A DNA stretch of 64,000 nucleotides from Mesorhizobium amorphae CCNWGS0123 (GCF_001686985.1 NZ_CP015318.1:370001-434000); one strand, 5' to 3'; numbered from the stretch's first letter, positions 9,345 to 18,210 are shown. Made by a program: numbers and translations. Notes: generated by a model not told the origin, from the letters alone.

Positions 9345-9418
9345 GGTGATTGGCAAGTGGTGAATGGCCGACAGCCGACCGTCTTCGACCATTCACCATT
9401 CACTATTGACCATTCACC
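9345..9418. repeat. Inverted array of 7-bp repeats between phaA and phaB
   Basis: Left arm: GGTGATT, GGCAAGT, GGTGAAT in tandem at 9345-9365. Right arm: CCATTCA, CCATTCA, CTATTGA, CCATTCA in tandem from 9389, ending CC at 9418. GGTGAATGG (9359-9367) is the exact reverse complement of CCATTCACC (9389-9397 and again 9410-9418), so the phaA-phaB transcript can fold a stem with alternative registers. The gene pair is otherwise a normal operon. Confidence 0.8.
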
Positions 9419-9442
9419 AGAAACTTTAGGGAGGAGGAACGC

Positions 9443-10168
9443 ATGAGCAAGATAGCAATCGTCACGGGCGGGTCGCGCGGCATCGGTGCCGCGGTATCGG
9501 TCGCACTGAAGAACGCCGGCTATTCGGTTGCCGCGAACTACGCCGGCAATGACGAGGCGGCGACGAAGTTCACTGCCGAAACCGGCATCAAGACCTACAA
9601 ATGGTCGGTCGCAGACTATGACGCCTGCGCCGCCGGCATCAAGCAGGTAGAGGCCGATCTCGGCCCGGTTTCCGTGCTCGTCAACAATGCCGGCATCACG
9701 CGCGACGGCATGTTCCACAAGATGACGCGCGAGCAGTGGAAGGAAGTCATCGACACCAACCTTTCCGGTGTCTTCAACATGACGCATCCTTTGTGGGGCG
9801 GCATGCGCGACCGCAAGTTCGGCCGCGTCATCACCATTTCCTCTATCAACGGCCAGAAGGGCCAGGCCGGCCAGGTCAACTATTCCGCCGCCAAGGCCGG
9901 CGACATCGGCTTCTCGAAGGCGCTCGCCCAGGAAGGCGCCCGCGCCGGCATCACCGTCAACATCATCTGCCCGGGCTACATCGCCACCGAGATGGTCAAG
10001 GCGATCGACGAGAAGGTTCTCAACGAACGCATCATCCCGCAGATCCCGGTCGGTCGCCTTGGCGAGCCGGAAGAGATCGCGCGCTGCGTCGTCTTCCTGG
10101 CTTCCGATGAAGCCGGCTTCATCACCGGCTCGACCATCTCCGCCAATGGCGGACAGTATTTCGCCTGA
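9443..10168 (+). CDS. phaB: Acetoacetyl-CoA reductase
   Basis: 241 residues of the short-chain dehydrogenase family. Reduces acetoacetyl-CoA to (R)-3-hydroxybutyryl-CoA with NADPH, the second step of PHB synthesis. Cofactor motif VTGGSRGIGAA at the N-terminus, NNAG at about 85, and the Ser-Tyr-Lys triad (ISSINGQKGQAGQVNYSAAK). Start has a strong GGGAGGAGG ribosome binding site, which may compensate for the structured spacer upstream. Cytoplasmic. Co-directional with phaA. Confidence 0.97.
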   Translation: MSKIAIVTGGSRGIGAAVSVALKNAGYSVAANYAGNDEAATKFTAETGIKTYKWSVADYDACAAGIKQVEADLGPVSVLVNNAGITRDGMFHKMTREQWKEVIDTNLSGVFNMTHPLWGGMRDRKFGRVITISSINGQKGQAGQVNYSAAKAGDIGFSKALAQEGARAGITVNIICPGYIATEMVKAIDEKVLNERIIPQIPVGRLGEPEEIARCVVFLASDEAGFITGSTISANGGQYFA

Positions 10169-10196
10169 GGTTTCGAGTCCGTCCGGCGACAACTGA

Positions 10197-10220
10197 TGTA
10201 CCGGCCCAACGGCCGGTACA
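10197..10220 (+). terminator. Perfect hairpin after phaB (possible terminator)
   Basis: TGTACCGGCC, loop CAAC, GGCCGGTACA: a 10-bp perfect stem 29 bp after the phaB stop. It lacks a U tract, so it may stabilise the 3' end or act with Rho rather than terminate intrinsically. Confidence 0.4.
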
Positions 10221-10268
10221 GACCGACGCGCCCACGATCGAGGCTTGTTGCCGTGACAATCGCAGTTG

Positions 10269-11519
10269 TCAGGCGGCAAGCTTCAGCGCTGGTTTGGCTG
10301 CGGGCTTGCTGGGGGCAATTGAACCCGGCACACGCGAAGGTGCCGGCAGCCGGGCCAGCGGCGCGCGGCTGAGGCCCGACAATTTCAAGGCCATGCGACG
10401 CTTCAGCAATGGATTGAGGTTCATCAGCGAGAGCAGCAGATTGCGGACGAACCGCTTCACCGGATTGCGGGTAAGCGCCATGTGGGTCATCCTGCCTGCC
10501 AGCTCAAGCACCTCCTGGGCCGCCGGGCGCCGCAGCGTTTCGTAGAGGTCGAGCTCGGCTTCCACGCGCACGCCGTTCACCACATCGCCGAGCAATTCGC
10601 CAAGCACGACCGCGTCGATAATGCCGGTGTTCATGCCCTGTCCCCCTGCCGGGCTGTGCACGTGCGCGGCATCGCCCATGAGGAACAACCGGTCCTTGCG
10701 ATACGACCGGACCAGGCGGTGATGCACGCGAAACCGCGAACTCCACGCCAGGTCGAGCACCCGCGCGCGCCGGCTGGTGGGCCCACGGCTGTCGAGCAGC
10801 GCCTGGATGTCGGCAATCCCTGGCTTTTCCGGCGCGTCATCCATTGTTGCAACGATGCGGTACGACCCGTCCGGAAGCGGCGCCACCACCACCAGCCCGG
10901 CCTGCGCAAAGAACAGCGACACTTCCTTCGGCCCGACCGGCCAGTCGAGGCGGACGTCGGCAAGCACGAACGACCCGTCATAGGCAGCGCCGTCGAACTC
11001 GATGCCGGTCGCGCTGCGCACCAGGCTGTTCATACCATCGGCGCCGACCACGTAGCGCGCCGATATCAGCGTCTCGCGGCCGTCCTCGGCCACCGTCACA
11101 CGGGCGCCGTCAGCATCCTGAACAACCGCCTTGGCCTCGACTTCGCGATGAATGACGCTGCCCAGGGCAGCGATCCGCTCGGCGAACACCTGCTCGGTCA
11201 GGTTCTGAGGCAGCATCAACAGATAGGGATGCCTTGATGGAAGCTTGCCGAAATCGAGATTGAGCAGCGCCCGGTTGCGGTCGCGGATGGCGAAATTTTG
11301 CAGCTTCAGGGCAAGTTCGTCCAGCCGCTCGGTGACACCGAGAGGCTGCAGCGCTTCCAGCGTCTGCGCATGGATGACGCCGGCGCGCGAAGTCTGAAGG
11401 CCCTGCGCCAGCTTGTCGATCAGCACGTGATCGACACCGGCCTGGTGCAGCATGATGGACAGCGCCATGCCGGTCGGGCCGGCGCCGATGATCAGGACTT
11501 CTGTTGTATCGGGCAACAT
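10269..11519 (-). CDS. FAD-dependent monooxygenase (group A flavoprotein hydroxylase)
   Basis: 416 residues from the start at 11519 (MLPDTTEVL), which has a GGAGAGA ribosome binding site; an upstream in-frame extension is less likely because it would run over the operators. Motifs: ADP-binding GAGPTGMALS near residue 12, the DG motif GADGMNSLVRSATG near 150 and the FAD motif GDAAHVHSPAGGQG near 280. The p-hydroxybenzoate hydroxylase/UbiH class hydroxylates aromatics with NAD(P)H and O2. Divergent TetR gene and twin operators suggest inducible detoxification or catabolism. Substrate unknown; a Pro/Ala-rich C-terminal tail is present. Confidence 0.85.
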   Translation of the reverse strand: MLPDTTEVLIIGAGPTGMALSIMLHQAGVDHVLIDKLAQGLQTSRAGVIHAQTLEALQPLGVTERLDELALKLQNFAIRDRNRALLNLDFGKLPSRHPYLLMLPQNLTEQVFAERIAALGSVIHREVEAKAVVQDADGARVTVAEDGRETLISARYVVGADGMNSLVRSATGIEFDGAAYDGSFVLADVRLDWPVGPKEVSLFFAQAGLVVVAPLPDGSYRIVATMDDAPEKPGIADIQALLDSRGPTSRRARVLDLAWSSRFRVHHRLVRSYRKDRLFLMGDAAHVHSPAGGQGMNTGIIDAVVLGELLGDVVNGVRVEAELDLYETLRRPAAQEVLELAGRMTHMALTRNPVKRFVRNLLLSLMNLNPLLKRRMALKLSGLSRAPLARLPAPSRVPGSIAPSKPAAKPALKLAA

Positions 11520-11535
11520 TTTCTCTCTCCGTTTA

Positions 11536-11589
11536 TCAACAAGTGTTGACTTTCTAATCGACGCCATTGCATTTGTCAACAGGTGTTGG
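11536..11589. promoter_or_regulatory. Twin palindromic operators of the TetR regulator
   Basis: TCAACA-AG-TGTTGA at 11536-11549 has perfect 6-bp arms. TCAACA-GG-TGTTGG at 11576-11589 has one arm mismatch. They are exactly 40 bp apart (about four helical turns) in the 83-bp gap between the divergent monooxygenase and TetR genes. Inference: TetR binds both and represses both directions. Confidence 0.7.
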
Positions 11590-11602
11590 CATATGAATTT
11601 TC

Positions 11603-12187
11603 ATGACTCAGAATCAGGCGAAGAAAATCAGCAAGTCGGACCGCACGCGGGCCCATATCCTCGAGGCCGCACGGCTATTGTTCGCCGAGCGCGGCTATGA
11701 CGGCGCCTCCATCCGCGATGTCGCGGCGCATGCCTCGATCGATCCGGCCATGGTGATCCGCTATTTCCGCAGCAAGGACGAACTGTTCGCCAGGGCGGCG
11801 ATCGTCGACCTGCATCTGCCGGAGCTGCGGATGATTGACCGAGCCGCCATCGGCGAAACACTGATCAGGCGCTTTCTCGAAATCTGGGAAGGTCCGGCCA
11901 GCGGTCCCGGCATGACAATTCTGCTGCGTTCGGCGATGTCCAACGACTATGCTGCCGAAAAGCTGCGCGAGGTGTTTGCCAGCCAGGTGAGGCCAGTGGT
12001 TGCGGCGGTCGGCGACCCCGCCGATGCGGGTCGACGAGCCGGTCTCGTCTCAAGCCAGCTGCTGGGTTTGGCGATGTGCCGATACCTGCTGCGGCTTCCT
12101 CCGGTCGTCGCCCTCTCCCACGACGAGATCATCCGGAATGTCGGCCCTGCCTTGCAGCGCTATGTGACGGAAGAGGATCTGTCCTGA
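11603..12187 (+). CDS. TetR/AcrR family transcriptional regulator
   Basis: 194 residues. The N-terminal HTH is visible (RAHILEAARLLFAERGYDGA, then IRDVAAHASIDPAMVIRYF), followed by an all-helical ligand domain of the type with a conserved C-terminal TetR domain. The start is 14 bp after the second operator, implying autorepression. The likely target is the divergent flavin monooxygenase. Ligand unknown. Confidence 0.93.
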   Translation: MTQNQAKKISKSDRTRAHILEAARLLFAERGYDGASIRDVAAHASIDPAMVIRYFRSKDELFARAAIVDLHLPELRMIDRAAIGETLIRRFLEIWEGPASGPGMTILLRSAMSNDYAAEKLREVFASQVRPVVAAVGDPADAGRRAGLVSSQLLGLAMCRYLLRLPPVVALSHDEIIRNVGPALQRYVTEEDLS

Positions 12188-12405
12188 AGCAGCCGTTTTG
12201 GCATTGCTGGCCGAGCCTGGTCGTGGTGCTATGATCGGGCCGACCGGTGCACCCAACACCGATCTGTGCCGGAGCGGCACGCAAAAGTTAACGGCACGGC
12301 CGCTGGCTGTGCACAACGCCTCTGACAAGCTGTGACTTCTCGGTGGATAACCTGTTCACAACACAAGCTGTTGGGGTGAACAAACCGGGAAAATCCCGAC
12401 ATCGC

Positions 12406-12706
12406 TGATTCGTCGCCGATTCGTTCCGGCTTTGGCCGAAACGTTAACGGCGAGGCCCGAAAATCGCGGCCAAACGTTTAAGGTCCGTTAGGAAAAGTCA
12501 AGGATTTCATAATGTTGACCGAGGTCGACCTGGGTGCGGCGATCGTTCCCCGGCAAAGGTTAACAGCGTTGTTCTCGTTGCATAAATCGGGCCAGTTTAG
12601 CGATTCAGCATGTGGTGAGACTCGCCACCCAAAAATCCACATATAGCCGTGAACAAAACCTGAATCAGCCAGAGTCAGTGATTCGTCGCCGATTCGTTCC
12701 AGACTC
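12406..12706. promoter_or_regulatory. GANTC (CcrM) site cluster in a 690-bp non-coding region
   Basis: The 12188-12878 gap holds no supported gene. Nine GANTC sites start at 12407, 12418, 12602, 12619, 12662, 12672, 12680, 12691 and 12702; about one is expected in 300 bp. A 22-bp direct repeat containing two GATTC sites occurs at 12406-12427 and 12679-12700. Near matches to the DnaA box TTATNCACA occur on the minus strand at 12308-12316 (TTGTGCACA) and 12342-12350 (TTATCCACC), and there are several GTTAAC half-sites. It probably contains the helicase promoter under methylation-dependent control; an origin-related role is possible but unproven. Confidence 0.7.
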
Positions 12707-12878
12707 GTTCCAACTCTTAACCGAGACCGGATTTCGCGCGAGCCGGACGGCTCTTCGCCCCATCTGCGGAACATTCCGCTTTCGCTCCGCGCCTGAAATC
12801 CTTATGTGTCGGCTGTCACACGCGCCAGCACTGGCGTGCTCCCCGGCAACGAGCGGCAGAAGCGTTATTTCCGAGCCG

Positions 12879-15800
12879 ATGAACATCCAACCGAAACACT
12901 CCCAGCCGCTGATCCTTTCGGGCCGCGACGTGACGGCCGTGCTCGGCCCGACCAACACCGGCAAGACCCATCTCGCCATCGAACGCATGGTGGCGCATGA
13001 AAGCGGAGTCATCGGCCTGCCGCTCAGGCTGCTGGCGCGCGAAGTCTACACGCGCGTCTGCGAAAAGGTCGGCGCTCACAAGGTGGCGCTCATCACCGGC
13101 GAGGAGAAGATCCAGCCGGTTGGCGCCAGATATTCGGTCTGCACCGTCGAAGCCATGCCGCGCGAGACCGACGCCGCCTTCGTCGCCATCGACGAGGTCC
13201 AGCTCGCCGGCGATCTCGAGCGCGGCCACATCTTCACCGACCGCATCCTGCATCTGCGCGGCCGCCAGGAAACGCTGCTCTTGGGCGCGGCCACCATGCA
13301 CGGCATCCTGCAGCGCCTGCTGAAGGGCGTCTCGGTGGTGACGCGGCCTCGGCTGTCGCATCTGGCCTATGCCGGCTCGAAGAAGCTGACCCGTCTGCCC
13401 AGGCGCACGGCGATCGTCGCGTTCTCGGCGGATGAGGTCTATGCCATCGCCGAATTGATCCGTCGCCAGCAGGGCGGTGCCGCCGTCGTACTCGGCGCGC
13501 TCTCGCCGCGCACCCGCAACGCCCAGGTGGCGCTGTTCCAGTCCGGTGATGTCGATTACCTCGTCGCCACCGACGCCATCGGCATGGGCCTCAACCTCGA
13601 CCTCGACCATGTCGCCTTCGCCCAGAACCGCAAGTTCGACGGCTATCAGTTTCGCGACCTCACATCCGCCGAACTCGGCCAGATTGCCGGCCGCGCCGGC
13701 CGCCATCTGCGCGACGGCACGTTCGGCGTCACCGGCCAGGTCGACCCGCTGGATGAAGAACTGGTCAAGAAAATCGAAGGCCACGATTTCGACCCGGTGA
13801 AGGTGCTGCAATGGCGCACCGCCGATTTCGATTTCGCCAGCCTCGATGCGCTGAAGCGCTCGATCGAGACCAACGCGCCGGTCGAGGGCCTGACGCGGGC
13901 GCTGCCGGCGGTCGACGCGCAGGCGCTCGAGCACCTGTCGCGCGACGAGGACATCCGCGCTCTGGCAACCGACACCAGACGGGTGGCGCTGCTGTGGGAA
14001 GCCTGCGCGCTCCCCGACTACAGGAAGATCGCGCCGGCCCAGCATTCCGACCTCATCGCCTCGATATATATGGACCTCGCCCGGCATGGTCATGTCGACG
14101 AGAGCTACATGGCCGAACAGGTGCGGCGCGCCGACACGACGGACGGCGACATCGACACGCTGTCGCACCGGATCGCCCAGATCCGCACATGGACTTTCGT
14201 TTCCAATCGGCCCGGCTGGCTGGCCGATCAGGCACACTGGCAGGAAAAGACGCGCGAAATCGAAGACAGATTGTCGGATGCGCTGCATGAGCGGTTGACG
14301 AAACGCTTCGTAGACCGCAGGACTTCCGTCCTCATGCGGCGCCTTAGAGAAAATACCATGCCTGAAGCCGAAATTAGCCCTACCGGAACCGTCCTTGTCG
14401 AAGGCCATCATGTCGGCGAGTTGCAAGGGTTCCGCTTCACCGCCGACCAGAGCGCCGGTGGCGAGGATGCCAAGGCCGTGCGCACGGCGGCACAGAAGGC
14501 TTTAGCTACCGAATTCGAGGCGCGCGCCGAACGCTTCGGCGCCTGCGCCAATGGCGACATCGCGCTCGGCTCCGACGGCACACTGCGCTGGATCGGCGCG
14601 CCGGTCGGCACGCTGGTCGCCGGCGACGAGCCGCTGAAGCCGCGCCTTGTCCTGTTGGCCGACGAGCAGCTTACCGGTCCCGCCCGCGACAAGGTCGCGG
14701 CGCGCGCCGAGCGCTTCGTCAACTTCCAGGTCGAATCCCTGCTGAAGCCGCTGGTCGACTTGAAGAACGCCGACCAGATCACCGGCATCGGCCGCGGCAT
14801 CGCCTTCCAGCTGGTCGAGAATTTCGGCCTCATCAACCGCCGCGACATCGCCGAAGAGATGAAGTCGCTCGATCAGGAAGGCCGCGCCGCATTGCGCCGG
14901 CTGGGCGTGCGTTTCGGCGCCTACCATGTCTTCGTGCCGGCGCTGGTCAAGCCGGCGCCTGCCGGACTGGTGACATTGCTTTGGGCATTGAAGAATGACG
15001 GCAAGGACAAGCCGGGTTTTGGCGACGTGGTTCACGCCCTGGCGTCGGGCCGCACCTCGGTGGTCATCGATCCGACCTTCGACAAATCCTTCTACAAACT
15101 CGCCGGCTACCGCAATCTCGGCCGCCGCGCGGTCCGCGTCGACATCCTCGAGCGGCTGGCCGACCTGATCCGTCCGGCGACCAACTGGAAGCCGGGCCTC
15201 GGACAGCGCCCCGATGGCGCCTATGACGGCAACGCCTTCATGGTGACGCCGCCGATGATGTCGATCCTCGGCGCCACCGCCGACGACATGGAAGAGATCC
15301 TCAAGGGTCTCGGCTACCGCGCCGAACCGAAGCCTGCCGCCGAAGTCAAGGCGCGGCTCGAAGCGCAGGACAATGCCGCGCGCGAGGCAGCCGCAGCCAA
15401 ACTGGCAGCGGAAGAGGCGGCGAAGGCCGAGCAGGCTGTGGCGGCGGAAGCCGTTGCCGACACCGTCGCCCAGACCACGGCCGATGGTTCGGAGCCCGAT
15501 GCGGCTGCCATTGTAGAGGCTACGGCTGAAATTCCTGCGGAGCCCGTCGCTGACGCAGCTGCGGGGGCTGTTGCCGACGCGCAGCCGCAGACGCCCGCAG
15601 AGGCCACGGACGACGCGCCGCCAGTAGCCGAAGCCGTTGCTGCAGAAGGGCCCGCCGAAACAGAGGCTGAGCCAGAAGCAAAGCCCGAAGCTGCCGAGGT
15701 TGAGACCGCACCGGCAGAGCCGACGGCGGATTCCGAAGCTGTCGAAGTCGATGCCGCATCGGCAGTACCGGTCGCCGAGACTTCATCTACAAGCGAAGAC

Positions 15801-16319
15801 ACAACGGCCGCGGAAACCGCCACCGGCGAGCCCGCTCCAGACGCTGAAGAACCAAAACCAATCCTTTTGTGGCGGCAGGGTCGTTTCGAGCAGCGCCCAC
15901 GTCACCGCCATCACGACAACCGCCGGGACAATCGTCCGCGCAACGGGCAGGCTTCGCAGGGCCGCAGCGATGCGCCGGCAGGCGCTGAAGCCGCCTCCGG
16001 CAGCCGGCCGCCTCAGGAGGGTCGCCGCGAACAGCGCGAAGGTGCCGGCAAACCGCGCTTTGATCGCAGCAAGTTCAAGCCGAGGCCGCAGCCTCAGGGC
16101 GAGGCCGGAGAACGGCGCGAAGGCAAGCCGCAGGGCGAGCGTCCCGATCGTCGCGAGAGCCGGCCCGATTGGAAGGGCGGCAGGCCGGACGGCAAGGGCA
16201 GCGCACAGGGTGGCAAGCCTGCATTCCAGGCAAAGCCGCGCGAGGAGCGTCCGGTGCGTTTCGATCCGGACTCGCCCTTCGCCAAGCTCGCCGCCCTGCG
16301 CGACCAACTGAAGAAGTAA
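12879..16319 (+). CDS. SUV3-like superfamily 2 RNA helicase with long charged and basic C-terminal tail
   Basis: 1146 residues from the start at 12879 (MNIQPKHSQ); the frame is open 89 codons upstream but lacks a good ribosome binding site there. Walker A is GPTNTGKTHLA near residue 24, the DEAD-like box is IDEVQLAGD, and motif VI is GRAGRH. The family includes mitochondrial degradosome SUV3 helicases. Residues about 825-995 are Ala/Glu/Pro-rich low complexity and about 995-1146 are Arg/Gly/His/Gln-rich, likely RNA-binding and disordered. It heads an operon with the S4 RNA-binding gene 12 bp downstream. Role in RNA turnover is inferred; start site is moderately certain. Confidence 0.88.
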   Translation: MNIQPKHSQPLILSGRDVTAVLGPTNTGKTHLAIERMVAHESGVIGLPLRLLAREVYTRVCEKVGAHKVALITGEEKIQPVGARYSVCTVEAMPRETDAAFVAIDEVQLAGDLERGHIFTDRILHLRGRQETLLLGAATMHGILQRLLKGVSVVTRPRLSHLAYAGSKKLTRLPRRTAIVAFSADEVYAIAELIRRQQGGAAVVLGALSPRTRNAQVALFQSGDVDYLVATDAIGMGLNLDLDHVAFAQNRKFDGYQFRDLTSAELGQIAGRAGRHLRDGTFGVTGQVDPLDEELVKKIEGHDFDPVKVLQWRTADFDFASLDALKRSIETNAPVEGLTRALPAVDAQALEHLSRDEDIRALATDTRRVALLWEACALPDYRKIAPAQHSDLIASIYMDLARHGHVDESYMAEQVRRADTTDGDIDTLSHRIAQIRTWTFVSNRPGWLADQAHWQEKTREIEDRLSDALHERLTKRFVDRRTSVLMRRLRENTMPEAEISPTGTVLVEGHHVGELQGFRFTADQSAGGEDAKAVRTAAQKALATEFEARAERFGACANGDIALGSDGTLRWIGAPVGTLVAGDEPLKPRLVLLADEQLTGPARDKVAARAERFVNFQVESLLKPLVDLKNADQITGIGRGIAFQLVENFGLINRRDIAEEMKSLDQEGRAALRRLGVRFGAYHVFVPALVKPAPAGLVTLLWALKNDGKDKPGFGDVVHALASGRTSVVIDPTFDKSFYKLAGYRNLGRRAVRVDILERLADLIRPATNWKPGLGQRPDGAYDGNAFMVTPPMMSILGATADDMEEILKGLGYRAEPKPAAEVKARLEAQDNAAREAAAAKLAAEEAAKAEQAVAAEAVADTVAQTTADGSEPDAAAIVEATAEIPAEPVADAAAGAVADAQPQTPAEATDDAPPVAEAVAAEGPAETEAEPEAKPEAAEVETAPAEPTADSEAVEVDAASAVPVAETSSTSEDTTAAETATGEPAPDAEEPKPILLWRQGRFEQRPRHRHHDNRRDNRPRNGQASQGRSDAPAGAEAASGSRPPQEGRREQREGAGKPRFDRSKFKPRPQPQGEAGERREGKPQGERPDRRESRPDWKGGRPDGKGSAQGGKPAFQAKPREERPVRFDPDSPFAKLAALRDQLKK

Positions 16320-16331
16320 GTCAAAGGTCCG

Positions 16332-16718
16332 ATGGTTGCCGAAGGCCGCCAGAGAATCGACAAATGGCTGTTCTTTTCCCGCGCGGTGAAATCGCGCTCG
16401 CTGGCGGCGAAGCTAGTGGTCGCCGGACGCGTGCGCATCAATCGCGACAAAGCAGCGCAGGCCTCGGATCTGGTCAAGCCTGGCGACGTCCTGACCATCA
16501 CGCTGGAGCGCCGCATCTTCGTCTGGAAGGTGGTCGGCGTGGGGGTCCGGCGCGGCCCGGCCGAAGAAGCACGCCTGCTTTACGAAGACATGTCGCCACC
16601 GCCAGCACCGAAGGGCGAGGCCGTTCCGGATGCGATTCCGGCGCTGCGCGACGCTGGCAGCGGCAGGCCGACCAAGAAGCAGCGACGGGAAACTGACCGG
16701 CTCATCGGCGAGGACTGA
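16332..16718 (+). CDS. S4-domain RNA-binding protein (HslR-like)
   Basis: 128 residues. The S4 domain spans residues 8-70 ([20 protein letters not shown] ... [10 protein letters not shown] ... VKPGDVLTI), followed by a basic C-terminal tail with a [14 protein letters not shown] signature common to alphaproteobacterial HslR-like proteins. Such proteins bind stalled 50S subunits or structured rRNA. It is coupled to the helicase gene 12 bp upstream, so the pair probably acts in RNA metabolism. Confidence 0.93.
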   Translation: MVAEGRQRIDKWLFFSRAVKSRSLAAKLVVAGRVRINRDKAAQASDLVKPGDVLTITLERRIFVWKVVGVGVRRGPAEEARLLYEDMSPPPAPKGEAVPDAIPALRDAGSGRPTKKQRRETDRLIGED

Positions 16719-16867
16719 AGGCACGACCGACTTTCGTCAGGGTCGCGCTCTGGAATTCCATTCCGGAAGCGCCGACACCGGTGAGAATGGCCGCCCTTGC
16801 CAGCGGCAGGCAAAGGCGGTACCTCACCAAAAAAGCCCAACAAAAATGGACGTCCCGGAGCCGACCG

Positions 16868-17206
16868 ATGACCTACGTCGTGACCGACAATTGCATAAAA
16901 TGCAAATACATGGACTGTATCGAGGTCTGTCCGGTCGACTGTTTTTACGAAGGCGAGAACATGCTCGTCATCCACCCCGACGAGTGCATCGACTGCGGCG
17001 TCTGCGAACCGGAGTGCCCGGCCGACGCGATCAAGCCCGATACGGAACCGGGCCTTGAAAAATGGCTGCAGGTCAACACCGAATACGCCGAGAAGTGGCC
17101 CAACATCACCGCCAAGAAAGAGCCGCCGGCAGACGCCAAGACCTTCGATGGCGAGGCCGGCAAGTTCGAGAAATATTTCTCCGCCGAGCCCGGCGAAGGC
17201 GACTGA
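16868..17206 (+). CDS. fdxA: 7Fe ferredoxin (3Fe-4S and 4Fe-4S)
   Basis: 112 residues from the start at 16868 (MTYVVTDNC), the standard length of Azotobacter FdI-type ferredoxins. Cluster ligands: [17 protein letters not shown] for the N-terminal cluster region and [12 protein letters not shown] for the other. A C-terminal extension ([15 protein letters not shown]) is conserved in the family. It carries low-potential electrons in the cytoplasm. Frame continues upstream by 29 codons, but these do not resemble family members. Gap to the S4 gene is 149 bp. Confidence 0.97.
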   Translation: MTYVVTDNCIKCKYMDCIEVCPVDCFYEGENMLVIHPDECIDCGVCEPECPADAIKPDTEPGLEKWLQVNTEYAEKWPNITAKKEPPADAKTFDGEAGKFEKYFSAEPGEGD

Positions 17207-17310
17207 CGGTCGCGCCGGTTCGACCGGCGTGACGTTGCGTAACGGGCATGAGACACGAACTGCCTTGACAGGCGGTGATGGCCCGTTGCCTTCGCGAATG
17301 CAGCAAAACC

Positions 17311-17339
17311 TTGATTCTTCCGACTTTTTGTGCTACATC
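17311..17339 (+). promoter_or_regulatory. Possible housekeeping promoter upstream of carD
   Basis: TTGATT (17311-17316), 17-bp spacer, TACATC (17334-17339). It lies in the 373-bp gap between fdxA and carD and would give a leader of about 230 nt. The same gap has a compact hairpin with arms CGCCGGT and ACCGGCG at 17213-17229, a few bases after the fdxA stop. No gene is seen in the gap. Weak evidence. Confidence 0.3.
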
Positions 17340-17579
17340 AGCCAAACATGCCGGTGACACAACATCGATTTATGGCGAAAGCGCCCCAAATCACTGAAAG
17401 GTGAACTTCTCAATCCGGACCAGAGCGATCTGGGGCAGGCGGTCGCGATATTGCGGTTTGCCGGTCCCGGCTTTTCCGGATGGGTTCGTCTGTTGTGCGG
17501 CTAACGGTCGGCCACCCCGATCGCGCGAAGTTTCAGCCGGCGCCGCCATGCCGGCGCTACAACAAGGAGTTCAGGGCGT

Positions 17580-18161
17580 ATGGCATCGATCACCCCGCAG
17601 AAGAAGTCCACCGCAGCGCGTCACGGTTTCAAGACCGGCGAGTTCATTGTCTATCCGGCGCATGGCGTCGGCCAGATCGTGTCGATCGACGAGCAGGAAG
17701 TGGCAGGCCACAAGCTGGAACTCTTCGTCATCGACTTCCAGAAGGACAAGATGCGCCTGAAGGTGCCGGTCGCCAAGGCGACCTCCATCGGTATGCGCAA
17801 GCTTTCGGAAGAGGACTATGTCGACCGCGCGCTGAAGGTGGTGCAGGGCCGTGCGCGCATCAAGCGCACCATGTGGTCGCGCCGCGCCCAGGAATATGAC
17901 GCGAAGATCAACTCGGGCGACCTGATTTCCATCTCGGAAGTGGTGCGCGACCTCTACCGCGCCGACAACCAGCCGGAGCAGTCCTATTCCGAGCGCCAGC
18001 TTTACGAGGCGGCACTCGACCGCATGGCGCGCGAGATCGCGGCCGTCAACCGCATGTCGGAGACCGAAGCGGTGCGCCTCATCGAGGTGAACCTCAACAA
18101 GGGTCCGAAGCGCGGCGCCAAGGCCGACAACGAGGAAGCCGAGCAGGAAGAAGCTGCCTGA
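17580..18161 (+). CDS. carD: CarD family transcriptional regulator
   Basis: 193 residues. The N-terminal RNA polymerase-interaction domain (GEFIVYPAHGVGQIVSIDEQ) binds the beta subunit; the helical C-terminal domain contacts the upstream edge of the -10 region and stabilises open complexes, affecting rRNA and stress transcription. A negatively charged C-terminus (NEEAEQEEAA) is typical for rhizobia. Ribosome binding site AAGGAG precedes the start. Followed by a strong terminator shared with the convergent ABC gene. Confidence 0.95.
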   Translation: MASITPQKKSTAARHGFKTGEFIVYPAHGVGQIVSIDEQEVAGHKLELFVIDFQKDKMRLKVPVAKATSIGMRKLSEEDYVDRALKVVQGRARIKRTMWSRRAQEYDAKINSGDLISISEVVRDLYRADNQPEQSYSERQLYEAALDRMAREIAAVNRMSETEAVRLIEVNLNKGPKRGAKADNEEAEQEEAA

Positions 18162-18183
18162 GCTTTTCGCTCTTTGAATCAGG

Positions 18184-18210
18184 AAAACCCGGCCTCGCGC
18201 CGGGTTTTTT
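18184..18210 (+). terminator. Intrinsic terminator of carD
   Basis: AAAACCCGGC (18184-18193), loop CTCGC, GCCGGGTTTT (18199-18208) plus two more T. A 10-bp stem with a U tract. The convergent ABC transporter stop codon (TAA, 18211-18209) lies in the T run, so the A-rich left flank may also terminate the opposite transcript. Confidence 0.9.

Noticed and set aside
12512..12645. Possible 44-codon peptide gene within the GANTC region
   Set aside because: No ribosome binding site and no coding bias; the stretch contains several regulatory-type motifs.
12188..12878. Calling this region the chromosomal replication origin
   Set aside because: DnaA-box matches are imperfect and few, no AT-rich unwinding segment is visible, and the usual rhizobial origin neighbours such as hemE are absent; it is kept as a GANTC regulatory cluster instead.
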